64,000 bases of DNA from Streptomyces sp. STR69 (GTDB lineage Bacteria > Actinomycetota > Actinomycetes > Streptomycetales > Streptomycetaceae): the NCBI RefSeq assembly GCF_024519455.1, contig NZ_JALJRY010000009.1:217168-281167 (forward strand), given 5' to 3'. Position numbers and translations under genes: made by a program. Positions 7,619 through 16,595 of the stretch are shown piece after piece. Under the pieces are notes generated by a model that saw only the letters and a list, made by a program, of their open reading frames with translations, made no database searches and had not been told where the DNA came from. Within the stretch, counting starts at the first letter, position 1. Each line of letters starts with the position of its first letter.

Positions 7619-8305
7619 TCACCCCTTCTTCCTGAGCCCGCACAGGACACCGACGCGGTTGGTGGTGATCGAGTCGACGCCCAGGTCGAGCAGACGGCGC
7701 ATCGAGCGTCGGGTGTCCGGGGTCCAGACCGACAGGAGGTAGCCGTCACGGTGGACCCGGGCGACGAGGTCCCGATCGACCAGTGTGAAGCGGTAGTTGA
7801 GCCAGCGCGGCCGTACCGCTTCCAGTACCGCGGGGCGCGGCGGCGCGAGCGAGGTCCAGGTCAGGGCGATCTCGGCGGACGGGTCGGCCGCGCGCACGGC
7901 GAGCATCGAGTCGGCGCCCGCGCAGTAGTACGCCCGGTCGTCCGCCCCGTACTCGCGGATCACGTCCACGATCCGGCGCGCGGCCCGCGGGTCGGCCGCG
8001 CCGGGCAGGTCGACCATCACCCGGCTGCCCTCGGTCGCGGCCAGCGCCTCCACCAGCGTCGGCACCCCGCCGTCCGTGAGCCCGCGCACCTCGTCCACCG
8101 ACAGCGACTTCAGCGGTCGGTCCACTTCCCACAGCCGTTGCAGCGTCTCGTCGTGCAGCAGCACGGGCACGCCGTCACGGGTCACTCGTACGTCGAACTC
8201 GACGGCGTCCGCGCCCTGTTCGAGCGCGGAACGCAGTGAGTCGACGGTGTTCTCACGGGCACGGTAGGGGTCGCCGCGATGGCCCACGGCGGTCACGTTC
8301 TCCAT
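7619..8305 (-). CDS. glycerophosphodiester phosphodiesterase family protein
   Basis: 228 residues, cytoplasmic (no signal peptide). It hydrolyses glycerophosphodiesters to glycerol-3-phosphate and an alcohol. Diagnostic motifs are GHRGD with ARENT at the N-terminus (catalytic His and metal-binding Glu) and EFDVRVTRDGVPVLLHDETLQR at about 37-58 (metal ligands and second catalytic His). SVWTPDT and VDSITTNR close the TIM barrel. ATG 8305 is chosen because HRGD normally starts within 10 residues of the N-terminus. It lies just downstream of add on the same strand with a 37-base gap, so the two may be co-transcribed. Confidence 0.88.
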   Translation of the reverse strand: MENVTAVGHRGDPYRARENTVDSLRSALEQGADAVEFDVRVTRDGVPVLLHDETLQRLWEVDRPLKSLSVDEVRGLTDGGVPTLVEALAATEGSRVMVDLPGAADPRAARRIVDVIREYGADDRAYYCAGADSMLAVRAADPSAEIALTWTSLAPPRPAVLEAVRPRWLNYRFTLVDRDLVARVHRDGYLLSVWTPDTRRSMRRLLDLGVDSITTNRVGVLCGLRKKG

Positions 8306-8342
8306 GGGCTCATTGTGCTGGTTGTCGCGGGAGCGCCGACCG

Positions 8343-9410
8343 TCAGGGCGCGAGCCACGCCGAGGTGTAGGTGTCGATCTCCTCGTTGATACGGGCCTTG
8401 CCCGCCGCGTCGAGGAAGGAGGCCGCCACGGCGTTCTTCGCGAGGTCGGCGACACCGCGCTCGTCGAGGTCGAGAAGGCGGGCGGCGACCGCGTACTCGT
8501 TGTTCAGGTCGGTGCCGAACATCGGCGGGTCGTCGGAGTTGATCGTCACGAGCACCCCCGCCCGGGTGAACTCCGTGAGGGGGTGCTCGTCGAGCGTGCG
8601 GACCGCGCGGGTGGCGATGTTCGAGGTCGGGCAGACCTCCAGCGCGATGCCGTGCTCGGCGAGATGGGCGAGCAGCTTGGGATCCTGCGCGGAACTGGTG
8701 CCGTGTCCGATGCGCTCGGCGCGCAGCTCGTTCAGGGCGTCCCACACCGTCTCGGGCCCGGTGGTCTCACCGGCGTGCGGCACGGAGTGCAGGCCGGCCG
8801 CGATGGCCCGGTCGAAGTACGGCTTGAACTGCGGCCGGGGCACCCCGATCTCCGGCCCGCCGAGCCCGAACGACACGAGCCCCTCCGGCCGCAGCCGGTC
8901 ATCGGTCGCGAGCCGCACGGTCTCCTCGGCCGCCTCCAACCCCGCCTCACCGGGAATGTCGAAGCACCACCGCAGTACGGTCCCGAACTCGGCCTCGGCC
9001 GCCTTGCGGGCGTCCTCGATCGCGTCCATGAACGCCCGCTCGTCGATCCCGCGCCGCGTCGACGAGAACGGCGTGATGGTCAGCTCGGCGTACCGCACCT
9101 GCTGGCGGGCCATGTCCCGGGCGACTTCGTAGGTCAGCAGCCGTACGTCCTCCGGCGTGCGGATCAGATCCACGACCGACAAATACACGTCGATGAAGTG
9201 CGCGAAGTCCGTGAAGCTGAAGTAGTCGACCAGGGCCTCGGGGTCGGTGGGCACCGTGGAGTCGGAGTGCCGGGCGGCCAGCTCCGAGACGATCCGCGGG
9301 GAGGCGGAACCGACGTGATGGACATGCAGCTCGGCCTTGGGCAGCCCGGCGATGAAGGCATGCAGCTCGCGGGCCTGACCAGCGGCGGGTACGGCGCTGT
9401 GGTCGGACAA
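8343..9410 (-). CDS. add: adenosine deaminase
   Basis: 355 residues. It deaminates adenosine or deoxyadenosine to inosine in purine salvage. Zinc ligands are visible as H29 and H31 in KAELHVHHVGS, the His of HAGETTG (also carrying the catalytic Glu), and the Asp pair in INSDDPPMFGT. The TTG at 9410 is preceded by GGGAGGAACC, a good ribosome-binding site, and gives the normal family length; the frame remains open far upstream only because the GC-rich intergenic region lacks stops. Metal-ligand HVHH rather than HLHL marks the Streptomyces subgroup, whose exact purine substrate may differ from E. coli Add. Confidence 0.85.
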   Translation of the reverse strand: MSDHSAVPAAGQARELHAFIAGLPKAELHVHHVGSASPRIVSELAARHSDSTVPTDPEALVDYFSFTDFAHFIDVYLSVVDLIRTPEDVRLLTYEVARDMARQQVRYAELTITPFSSTRRGIDERAFMDAIEDARKAAEAEFGTVLRWCFDIPGEAGLEAAEETVRLATDDRLRPEGLVSFGLGGPEIGVPRPQFKPYFDRAIAAGLHSVPHAGETTGPETVWDALNELRAERIGHGTSSAQDPKLLAHLAEHGIALEVCPTSNIATRAVRTLDEHPLTEFTRAGVLVTINSDDPPMFGTDLNNEYAVAARLLDLDERGVADLAKNAVAASFLDAAGKARINEEIDTYTSAWLAP

Positions 9411-9532
9411 GGTTCCTCCCCGGAACGGCGCCCCGGGCAGTGCCGTACGGGACGCGGGTGATCGGCTGATCGATGACTCGGGATCATCGTAGGCCGGGGT
9501 GGGCGGGGACGAGGGTGGGGACGGAGTCGGGC

Positions 9533-9570
9533 GGGTTGGGGTGGGTTTGGGTGGTTTAGTTTGGGTTGGG
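9533..9570 (+). other. G-rich tract with quadruplex-forming potential
   Basis: Runs GGG (9533-9535), GGGG (9538-9541), GGG (9543-9545) and GGG (9549-9551) are separated by 1-3 bases, which satisfies the canonical four-run quadruplex rule. Further GGG runs follow to about 9570. The tract lies about 120 bases upstream of the add start, on the strand that would be template for add transcription. Confidence 0.5.
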
Positions 9571-9636
9571 TTGAGGTGGTGTGGAGTGGGCCGGGGCTGG
9601 TGGGGGGTGCCGGTGGCGGTGGACGGAGGGCGCCGG

Positions 9637-9898
9637 CCGGGATCGGCGGTGCAGTTCGTAGTGTCCGGTGGGGAGTGGGGAGCGGCGGGGGGTGATGGCA
9701 CTGGTCGGGATCGATGGTGCTGTTCGTTGTTTCCAGCGGGCGGTGCGCGGTGGGCGGTGGGCGGCAGCCGGTCGCGTCGGCCCGGAGCGGAGCGGTGGGT
9801 GTCGTTCGTGGTGTCCGCCGGGCAGCGCGCGGCTGATCGCGCCCGGTCGGGACCCGTGGTGCCGCCCGTGGTGCCGTCCGTGATGTCCGGTCGGGCCG
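9637..9898. repeat. degenerate tandem repeats in the add upstream region
   Basis: The 581-base gap 9411-9991 carries no convincing gene. Within it, four imperfect copies of a unit beginning CGGGATCGgtGGTGC and continuing GTTCGTrGTgTCC then GCGGG can be aligned, starting near 9638, 9704, about 9785 and about 9847. Copies are 65-80 bases apart and strongly G-rich on the plus strand. Their origin and role are unknown. Confidence 0.45.
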
Positions 9899-9991
9899 AC
9901 GGCACCCGTGCCCGCCCGTGTAGCGGAACTGTCAGGGGAACGCTCTAGCATGGTTCGCCTGACGATCGACCAACGGGGACGGGGACGGGAC

Positions 9992-10819
9992 ATGGGGGAC
10001 CAGACACAGCCGGACGGTGGCCCGGGCGCGAACGACGACCCGTGGGCGCCCCCGGAAAGCAGGCCATCACTGGAGAAGGGCGCACAGCCGCCCGCCCCCG
10101 GGCCACAGCCTTACCCACCCGCCTCCGGCCAGCACACACACCCGCAGGACCAGCCACCCGCCGCTGCCCAGTCCCAGCAGCCTCCGCCGCAGTCGCCGTC
10201 CCTGCACTACCAGCCCACCATGACCGCCCTCCCGACCGACGGCTTCGCCCCGCCTGCTTCCGGGACGCCTGGAACCCCACCCGCTTCAGGCGCACCCGGC
10301 TACGGCCACCCCGGCACACCCCCGGGCCTCCCCAGCTACGGCGCTCCCGGTTACGGCCCGCCCAACGCCCCCGCCGGACCCGGCATGCCGGGCGCCCCGG
10401 GAATGCCTGGCGGCTACGGCTACCCCGGCTACCCCGGCTACCCGCAGGCCTACGGCTGGCCCGGTATGCCGATGGCTCCGCAGAACAACCTGGGCACCGT
10501 GGCCCTGGTGCTGGGCATCCTGTCCTGCTGCCTCTTCTGCATCTACGGCATCGTCTCCGTGGTCCTCGGTGTCATCGCCATCGTTCTCGGTGTCAAGGGC
10601 AAGAAGCGGGCCGACCGGGGCGAGGCCACGAACCGGGGTCAGGCCCAGGCTGGTCTGATCACGGGCATCGTCGGAATCATCCTCGGCCTCGCCGTGATCG
10701 CCCTGCTGGGCATCAGCTTCGCGGCCTACGAGCACGAGCGGGACAACCAGGACTCCGACTCGACGTCGTCCTACAACTCGGCCCCGAGCCTGTCGGCACC
10801 GCCCCTGACACAGCGCTGA
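9992..10819 (+). CDS. DUF4190-type membrane protein with long proline-rich N-terminus
   Basis: 275 residues. The first 165 are low-complexity, rich in Pro, Gly, Gln and Tyr (repeats such as GYPGYPGYP and YGAPGYG), predicted cytoplasmic and disordered. Two membrane segments follow at about 169-200 and 223-247, connected by a charged loop KGKKRADRGEATNRGQA; this pairing is the DUF4190 domain. A short acidic, Ser-rich tail ends it. Such proteins are common in Streptomyces but have no known function. The start ATG 9992 follows repeated GGGGAC motifs; an upstream in-frame ATG at 9950 is possible but less likely. Confidence 0.78.
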   Translation: MGDQTQPDGGPGANDDPWAPPESRPSLEKGAQPPAPGPQPYPPASGQHTHPQDQPPAAAQSQQPPPQSPSLHYQPTMTALPTDGFAPPASGTPGTPPASGAPGYGHPGTPPGLPSYGAPGYGPPNAPAGPGMPGAPGMPGGYGYPGYPGYPQAYGWPGMPMAPQNNLGTVALVLGILSCCLFCIYGIVSVVLGVIAIVLGVKGKKRADRGEATNRGQAQAGLITGIVGIILGLAVIALLGISFAAYEHERDNQDSDSTSSYNSAPSLSAPPLTQR

Positions 10820-10870
10820 CCACAACAACCGAACCCCTCCAACACACCCCCGGCGGCTCGCCCCCGCCCC

Positions 10871-11488
10871 CTACCCCAACCGCCCCCGCGCCTCCATCAA
10901 CGCGAACCCGAGCAGGTTCGGCCCCCGCCACCGCTCGGGATCCTCCGCCGCCGGGTCGTCCGCTGCCAGGCCGATGCCCCATACGCGGTCCACCGGGCTC
11001 GCCTCGACCAGCACGCGCTCACCCGTGCCCAGCAGAAACGCCCGCAGTTCCTCGTCCGCGGCGAACTTGTGGACGCTCCCCTCGACGACGATCCCGAACC
11101 GCTCCCGCGTCCAGATCTCCTCGTCGAAGCCGCGTACCAGGCGCCCCGCCTTCTTGGCCGCGGACGGATGTCCCGCCGCCAGCACCCGCGCGAGAGCGTC
11201 CTCGTCGCCGAACAGCCGCGCCTTGCCCGCCATCATCCAGTGCTCGGCGGTCGCATAGGTCACCCCGTCCACTGTGAACGGCGACGGCCACCACTGGCTC
11301 AGACAACTCGCGCTCACGCGGCCGTCCGGGCGTGGCCGGTGGCCCCAGAAGTGCAGGTACTTGACCCTGGTCCCGGCGCGCACTTCCCTGATCAGGGCTT
11401 CCTGCGAATCGATCTTTTCCGCGGCGTCCGCCGCGAGCTTCCCCGTGATCCCGTCCATACGCGCGAGTCTTGCAGGCACCACTGACAC
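10871..11488 (-). CDS. NADAR family protein (YbiA-like N-glycosidase)
   Basis: About 205 residues. The family motifs are all present: YLHFWGHR, SQWWPSPFTVDGVTYATAEHWMMAGKA (with the conserved Glu and the W-M-A-K block), and WGIGLA followed by WRGPNLLGFALMEAR. NADAR proteins cleave N-glycosidic bonds of ADP-ribosyl or riboflavin-pathway intermediates in the cytoplasm. GTG 11488 is preferred because AGGGGGG lies just upstream; ATG 11458, ten codons in, has no ribosome-binding site but is possible. It is divergent from the polyamine operon. Confidence 0.85.
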   Translation of the reverse strand: MSVVPARLARMDGITGKLAADAAEKIDSQEALIREVRAGTRVKYLHFWGHRPRPDGRVSASCLSQWWPSPFTVDGVTYATAEHWMMAGKARLFGDEDALARVLAAGHPSAAKKAGRLVRGFDEEIWTRERFGIVVEGSVHKFAADEELRAFLLGTGERVLVEASPVDRVWGIGLAADDPAAEDPERWRGPNLLGFALMEARGRLG

Positions 11489-11530
11489 TCCGTCCCCCCT
11501 TTTCCACACGGACTCGACACCTGGTCGAAG

Positions 11531-11597
11531 GATTCCGTCGCGTAACCAAAAGGCAACAACGGAATCACTTGTTGGAGTCCCTTTGCTCTGTCAGGAT
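11531..11597 (+). promoter_or_regulatory. promoter and inverted repeat upstream of the polyamine operon
   Basis: TTGTTG (11569-11574) and CAGGAT (11592-11597) are 17 bases apart, a plausible sigma-HrdB promoter for the dehydrogenase gene at 11670. Just upstream is an inverted repeat GATTCCGT (11531-11538) and ACGGAATC (11559-11566), 20 bases between arms, ending 2 bases before the -35 box. This is a likely regulator site; the regulator is not identified. Confidence 0.5.
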
Positions 11598-11669
11598 CGG
11601 CATTCAAATCGAGCTGGAGCTACGCCACCCGCCAGCGGACGAAGCGGGGCGAAGGCGGAGGAGAGCGAC

Positions 11670-13205
11670 ATGCACCACCCGGGCAGCGAGACCCCGGAAC
11701 GATTCCCCGCTCAGGAGTTCTTCGCGGACGGCGCGCAGTTCATCGCGGGCCGCCTGACCAAGGGCACCTCGGGCCGTACCCACGCGGTCGTCGACCCCGC
11801 CACCGGCGAGGACGTGTACACGTACGAGCTGGCCGGCACGGCGGACGTGGACGCGGCCGTGGCCGCCGCCCGCGCCGCCTTCCCGGGCTGGTCGGGCGCC
11901 ACCCCCGGCGAGCGCTCCGACGCGCTGCACCGCTTCGCCGCCGTGCTGGCCGAGCGCGCGGACGACTTCGCCCGCGCCGAGTCCCTGCAGTGCGGCAAGC
12001 CCCTCAAGCTGACCCGCGAGTTCGACATCCCCGGCACCATCGACAACACGGCCTTCTTCGCCGGTGCCGCACGGCATCTGCAGGGGCAGTCCGCCGGTGA
12101 GTACTCGGGCGACCACACGTCGTACGTACGCCGTGAACCCATCGGTGTCGTCGGCTCCATCGCGCCCTGGAACTACCCCCTCCAGATGGCCGCCTGGAAG
12201 ATCCTTCCGGCGATCGCCGCGGGCAACACGATCGTCCTGAAGCCCGCCGAGCTGACCCCGCTCACCTCGCTGATGTTCGCGCAGGCCGCCACCGAGGCCG
12301 GCATCCCGGACGGTGTCATCAACATCATCACGGGGACGGGGAAGGTCGCCGGTGAGCATCTGGTCGGCCATCCCGATGTGGCCATGACGTCCTTCACCGG
12401 GTCCACCGCCGTCGGCAAGCGCGTCGCCGAGATCGCGACCGCCACCGTCAAGCGCATCCACCTGGAGCTCGGCGGCAAGGCACCCTTCGTGGTCTTCGAC
12501 GACGCCGACCTCGAAGCCGCCGTCAACGGAGCCGTCGCCGGTTCGCTCATCAACACCGGGCAGGACTGCACGGCCGCCACGCGCGCGTACGTGCAAAGGC
12601 CCCTCTACGAAGCGTTCGTCCAGAAGACCGCCGCCCTCATGGCGAGTGTCAGGGTCGGCGATCCCTTCGCCCCGGGCACCGACCTCGGGCCGCTGATCTC
12701 GCACGTCCAGCGCGACCGTGTGGCCGGGTTCGTCGACCGGGCGCGTGGCTACGCGCGCGTGGTGACCGGCGGCGAGGCTCCTCAGGGAGATCTCAAGAAC
12801 GGCGCGTACTATCGCCCCACCCTGGTCGCGGACGCCGCCCAGGACAGCGAGATCGTGCAGTCCGAGCTGTTCGGACCGGTCCTCGTAGTGCTGCCCTTCG
12901 ACACCGACGACGAAGGCATCGCGCTCGCCAACGACACCCCGTACGGCCTCGCCGCCTCCGCCTGGAGCCGGGACGTCTACCGGGCCAACCGCGCGACCCG
13001 CGAGATCAGGGCGGGCTGCGTGTGGATCAACGACCACATCCCGATCATCAGCGAGATGCCCCACGGCGGCTACAAGGCGTCCGGCTTCGGCAAGGACATG
13101 TCCGCCTACTCGTTCGAGGAGTACACCCAGATCAAGCACGTCATGTTCGACAACACGGCGGTGGCCCGCAAGGACTGGCACCGCACGATCTTCGGGGACC
13201 GATAG
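11670..13205 (+). CDS. gamma-aminobutyraldehyde dehydrogenase
   Basis: 511 residues, NAD(P)-dependent aldehyde dehydrogenase superfamily. Catalytic residues are visible: N168 in APWNYPLQ, E266 in LELGGKAP and the nucleophile C300 in NTGQDCTAATR. In polyamine breakdown this enzyme oxidises 4-aminobutanal to GABA. The assignment rests on overall resemblance to PatD-like enzymes plus the neighbours: it opens a run with a polyamine ABC importer and an amine oxidase. ATG 11670 follows GGAGGAGAG. The next gene starts 56 bases later. Confidence 0.82.
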   Translation: MHHPGSETPERFPAQEFFADGAQFIAGRLTKGTSGRTHAVVDPATGEDVYTYELAGTADVDAAVAAARAAFPGWSGATPGERSDALHRFAAVLAERADDFARAESLQCGKPLKLTREFDIPGTIDNTAFFAGAARHLQGQSAGEYSGDHTSYVRREPIGVVGSIAPWNYPLQMAAWKILPAIAAGNTIVLKPAELTPLTSLMFAQAATEAGIPDGVINIITGTGKVAGEHLVGHPDVAMTSFTGSTAVGKRVAEIATATVKRIHLELGGKAPFVVFDDADLEAAVNGAVAGSLINTGQDCTAATRAYVQRPLYEAFVQKTAALMASVRVGDPFAPGTDLGPLISHVQRDRVAGFVDRARGYARVVTGGEAPQGDLKNGAYYRPTLVADAAQDSEIVQSELFGPVLVVLPFDTDDEGIALANDTPYGLAASAWSRDVYRANRATREIRAGCVWINDHIPIISEMPHGGYKASGFGKDMSAYSFEEYTQIKHVMFDNTAVARKDWHRTIFGDR

Positions 13206-13261
13206 CAGAACTGACGACCGCCCCAGCCGCGGCCGTCTCCTCCCGAAAGGGCAGCACGCGC

Positions 13262-14509
13262 ATGAAGCAGTACGAGCCCGACCGCCTGACCCCGGCCGAA
13301 GTGGCCGCCGTGCGGCGCAGCTTCCGCAAGAGCAGGTCCGCGATGACCCGCCGTTCGGTGCTGCGCGCCTCCGCGGGCGGCGCGCTCGCCGTCGGCGGAC
13401 TCGGGGCCCTGAGCGGCTGCGGGATCCCCGCGGCAGGCAAGACACAGGGCGGCGTGTCCGCCGACGACCACTCGGCCACGGAGAAGGAGATCGACTTCTC
13501 GAACTGGCCCGAGTACATCGACACGGACGACAGCGGCAAGCACCGTCCGACCCTGGACGCGTTCACCAAGCGGACCGGCATCAAGGTCAAGTACACCGAG
13601 GACATCAACGACAACGACGAGTTCTTCGGCAAGATCCAGCCGCAGCTCGCCGCCGGCCAGTCCACCGGCCGCGACCTGATCGTCCTCACCGACTGGCTGG
13701 CCGCCCGCATGATCCGGCTTGGCTACGTCCAGAAACTGGACGCGTCCAACCTGCCGCACGCCTACGCCAACCTGTCGGACCAGTTCCGCAGCCCCGACTG
13801 GGACCCGGGCCGGGCGTACTCGTACGTATGGCAGGGCATCTCGACCGTCATCGCCTACAACAAGAAGGCGCTCGACGGCGTCGAGGTGAAGTCGATCTCC
13901 GACCTGCTCGACAACGCCAAGCTCAAGGGCCGCGTCGGCTTCCTCACCGAGATGCGCGACAGCGTCGGCATGACCATGCTCGACATGGGCAAGGACCCGG
14001 CGAAGTTCACCACCGACGACTACGACGCGGTCATCGCCCGCCTCCAGAAGGCCGTCGACAAGGGCCAGATCCGCCGCTTCACCGGCAACGACTACACGTC
14101 CGACCTCACCAAGGGCGACTTCGCGGCCTGTGTCGCCTGGGGCGGCGACATCGTCCAGCTCCAGTCGGACAACCCGGACGTCGGCTACGTCATCCCCGAG
14201 GCCGGCTACATGACGTCGACCGACAACCTGCTGATCCCCAACAAGGCGCGCCACAAGACGAACGCCGAGCGGCTGATCGACTACTACTACGAGCCCGAAC
14301 CGGCCGCCGAACTCGCCGCCTACGTCAACTACGTCAGCCCCGTCGCGGACGTGAAGCCGTATCTCGCGAAGATCGACAAGTCGGCGGCGAGCAACCCGCT
14401 GATCCTTCCCGACAAGGCCATGGCGGCCAAGTCCCACGCCTTCCGCTCCCTGAGCTCGAAGGAAGAGACGGCCTACCAGCAGAAGTTCGCAAAGCTCACA
14501 GGGGCGTGA
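13262..14509 (+). CDS. potD: polyamine ABC transporter substrate-binding lipoprotein (PotD-like)
   Basis: 415 residues. A twin-arginine (R30-R31) signal and lipobox LSGC (Cys53) anchor it outside the membrane. The mature part has the PotD/PotF signature: IDFSNWPEYID, YTEDINDNDEFFGKI, later DLIVLTDW and VAWGGDIVQL, with aromatic residues suited to binding linear diamines. It would capture putrescine or spermidine and pass it to the permeases. The GAAAGGG before the start is rather distant, so ATG 13262 is the best but not the only choice. It is 5 bases upstream of the ATPase gene. Confidence 0.88.
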   Translation: MKQYEPDRLTPAEVAAVRRSFRKSRSAMTRRSVLRASAGGALAVGGLGALSGCGIPAAGKTQGGVSADDHSATEKEIDFSNWPEYIDTDDSGKHRPTLDAFTKRTGIKVKYTEDINDNDEFFGKIQPQLAAGQSTGRDLIVLTDWLAARMIRLGYVQKLDASNLPHAYANLSDQFRSPDWDPGRAYSYVWQGISTVIAYNKKALDGVEVKSISDLLDNAKLKGRVGFLTEMRDSVGMTMLDMGKDPAKFTTDDYDAVIARLQKAVDKGQIRRFTGNDYTSDLTKGDFAACVAWGGDIVQLQSDNPDVGYVIPEAGYMTSTDNLLIPNKARHKTNAERLIDYYYEPEPAAELAAYVNYVSPVADVKPYLAKIDKSAASNPLILPDKAMAAKSHAFRSLSSKEETAYQQKFAKLTGA

Positions 14510-14514
14510 CGACG

Positions 14515-15669
14515 ATGAACACCAAGGACAACAGCGGCGACGTCCGCCTCTCCGGTATCAGCAAGACCTACGACAACGGCTTCACCGCCGTACAGCCGCT
14601 CGACCTGACCGTGCCCCAGGGTTCCTTCTTCGCCCTGCTCGGCGCCTCCGGCTGCGGCAAGACCACCACCCTGCGCATGATCGCGGGACTGGAGGAACCT
14701 TCCTCCGGCACCGTTCACCTCGGCGACCAGGAGGTCACCAACCTCCCGCCGTACAAGCGGCCGGTGAACACCGTCTTCCAGTCCTACGCCCTCTTCCCGC
14801 ACCTCGACATCTTCGAGAACGTCGCCTTCGGTCTGCGCCGGCGCGGCATCAAGTCGGTGAAGCAGCAGGTCGTCGACATGCTCGACCTCGTCCAACTCGG
14901 CGAGCAGGCACGGAAGAAGCCGCACCAGCTCTCCGGCGGCCAGCAGCAGCGGGTCGCGGTGGCCCGCGCGCTGATCAACCACCCCAAGGTGCTGCTCCTC
15001 GACGAGCCCCTCGGCGCCCTCGACCTCAAGCTGCGCCGCCAGATGCAGCTGGAGCTCAAGCGCATCCAGACCGAGGTCGGCATCACCTTCGTCCACGTCA
15101 CGCACGACCAGGAGGAGGCCATGACCATGGCCGACACGGTCGCCGTGATGAACGCGGGCCGCGTCGAGCAGCTCGGCTCGCCCAGCGACCTCTACGAGAA
15201 CCCGAACACCACCTTCGTCGCCAACTTCCTCGGCACCTCCAACCTCATCGAGGCCGAGGTCGACTCCAAGTCCGGCGACGACATCGTCCTCAAGGCGGGC
15301 GGCGGCAAGCTCGTCCTCCCCGAGTCGCGATGTTCCGCGCCCACGACGACCGGGGGCAAGGTCCTGGTCGGCGTACGGCCCGAGAAGATCACCCTGACGC
15401 ACGCCGACGAAGCGGGCGAGATCCCGGCCGGCCGCAACCGCATCACCGGCAAGATCGTCGACTCCAGCTTCATCGGCGTCTCCACCCAGTACGTCATCGA
15501 CAGCCCGGTCTGCCCCGAGTTCGAGGTCTACGCCCAGAACATCGACCGCGACGCCCGGCTGCGGCCCGGCGCCGACGTCGTCCTGCACTGGAACCCGGCC
15601 CACACCTTCGGCCTCGACGCGGCGCAGGACATCGACGCGGGCGTCGACACCGAGGAGGAGGCCGCCTGA
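14515..15669 (+). CDS. potA: polyamine ABC transporter ATP-binding protein (PotA-like)
   Basis: 384 residues. Walker A is GASGCGKT (43-50), the signature LSGGQQQR (139-146) and Walker B VLLLDEP (159-165), with the switch His in VTHDQEEAM. The C-terminal 110 residues form the TOBE-type regulatory domain of CUT1/PotA ATPases (VGVRPEKITL). It powers the importer of this operon. A GTG at 14506 overlapping the previous stop is an alternative start. Its stop overlaps the next start (TGATG). Confidence 0.92.
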   Translation: MNTKDNSGDVRLSGISKTYDNGFTAVQPLDLTVPQGSFFALLGASGCGKTTTLRMIAGLEEPSSGTVHLGDQEVTNLPPYKRPVNTVFQSYALFPHLDIFENVAFGLRRRGIKSVKQQVVDMLDLVQLGEQARKKPHQLSGGQQQRVAVARALINHPKVLLLDEPLGALDLKLRRQMQLELKRIQTEVGITFVHVTHDQEEAMTMADTVAVMNAGRVEQLGSPSDLYENPNTTFVANFLGTSNLIEAEVDSKSGDDIVLKAGGGKLVLPESRCSAPTTTGGKVLVGVRPEKITLTHADEAGEIPAGRNRITGKIVDSSFIGVSTQYVIDSPVCPEFEVYAQNIDRDARLRPGADVVLHWNPAHTFGLDAAQDIDAGVDTEEEAA

Positions 15670-16595
15670 TGGCCGCTGTCACCGAGGCGCCGCCCCTGGC
15701 GCCCGCGCCGGAGGAGAAGCCTCCGCGCAAGAGGCGGGGCCGCTGGACGCCGTACTGGCTGCTGCTGCCCGGCATTCTCTGGCTGATCATCTTCTTCGCG
15801 CTGCCGATGATCTACCAGGGCTCCACGTCGATCCAGACGGGCTCCCTGGAGGACGGTTACAAGGTCACCTGGCACTTCGCGACCTACTGGGACGCGGTGT
15901 CCGAGTACTGGCCGCAGTTCGTGCGCTCGGGCCTCTACGCCGCCGCCGCGACCATCCTCTGTCTGCTGCTCGGCTACCCGCTCGCGTACCTCATCGCGTT
16001 CCGCGCGGGACGCTGGCGCAACCTGATCATGATCCTGGTGATCGCGCCCTTCTTCACCAGCTTCCTGATCCGCACGCTCGCCTGGAAGACGATCCTCGCG
16101 GACAGCGGCCCGGTCGTCGGCGCCCTCAACACGCTGCACGTCCTGGACGTCACCAACTGGCTCGGCTGGACCTCGGGCGACCGCGTCCTCGCCACTCCGC
16201 TCGCGGTGGTCTGCGGACTGACGTACAACTTCCTGCCGTTCATGGTCCTGCCGCTCTACACCTCGCTGGAGCGCATCGACGGACGGCTGCACGAGGCGGC
16301 CGGCGACCTCTACGCCAAGCCGTTCACCACCTTCCGCAAGGTCACCTTCCCGCTGTCGATGCCCGGCGTCGTCTCCGGCACCCTGCTGACCTTCATCCCG
16401 GCGGCCGGTGACTACGTCAACGCCGAACTCCTCGGCTCCACCGACACCCGCATGATCGGCAACGTCATCCAGACGCAGTTCCTGCGCATCCTGGACTACC
16501 CGACGGCGGCGGCACTCTCCTTCGTCCTCATGGCCGCCATTCTCGCCATGGTGACCATCTACATTCGCAAGTCCGGGACGGAGGATCTGGTCTAA
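15669..16595 (+). CDS. potB: polyamine ABC transporter permease (PotB-like)
   Basis: 308 residues with six predicted membrane helices after a basic N-terminus (PPRKRRGR). The EAA loop that docks the ATPase is visible as EAAGDLYAKPFTTFRKVTFPLSMPG (about 215-239). Length and order match PotB of spermidine/putrescine importers. The start overlaps the ATPase stop and the stop is directly followed by the next ATG, so all transporter genes are tightly coupled. Confidence 0.9.
   Translation: MAAVTEAPPLAPAPEEKPPRKRRGRWTPYWLLLPGILWLIIFFALPMIYQGSTSIQTGSLEDGYKVTWHFATYWDAVSEYWPQFVRSGLYAAAATILCLLLGYPLAYLIAFRAGRWRNLIMILVIAPFFTSFLIRTLAWKTILADSGPVVGALNTLHVLDVTNWLGWTSGDRVLATPLAVVCGLTYNFLPFMVLPLYTSLERIDGRLHEAAGDLYAKPFTTFRKVTFPLSMPGVVSGTLLTFIPAAGDYVNAELLGSTDTRMIGNVIQTQFLRILDYPTAAALSFVLMAAILAMVTIYIRKSGTEDLV

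Noticed and set aside
9499..9948. A 149-codon open frame in the add upstream gap
   Set aside because: The translation is Gly/Val/Arg-rich low complexity with no ribosome-binding site; the region is better explained as drifted repeats.
11274..13205. Longer start for the aminobutyraldehyde dehydrogenase
   Set aside because: The upstream extension crosses the divergent NADAR gene and promoter and shows no family sequence; ATG 11670 has GGAGGAGAG.
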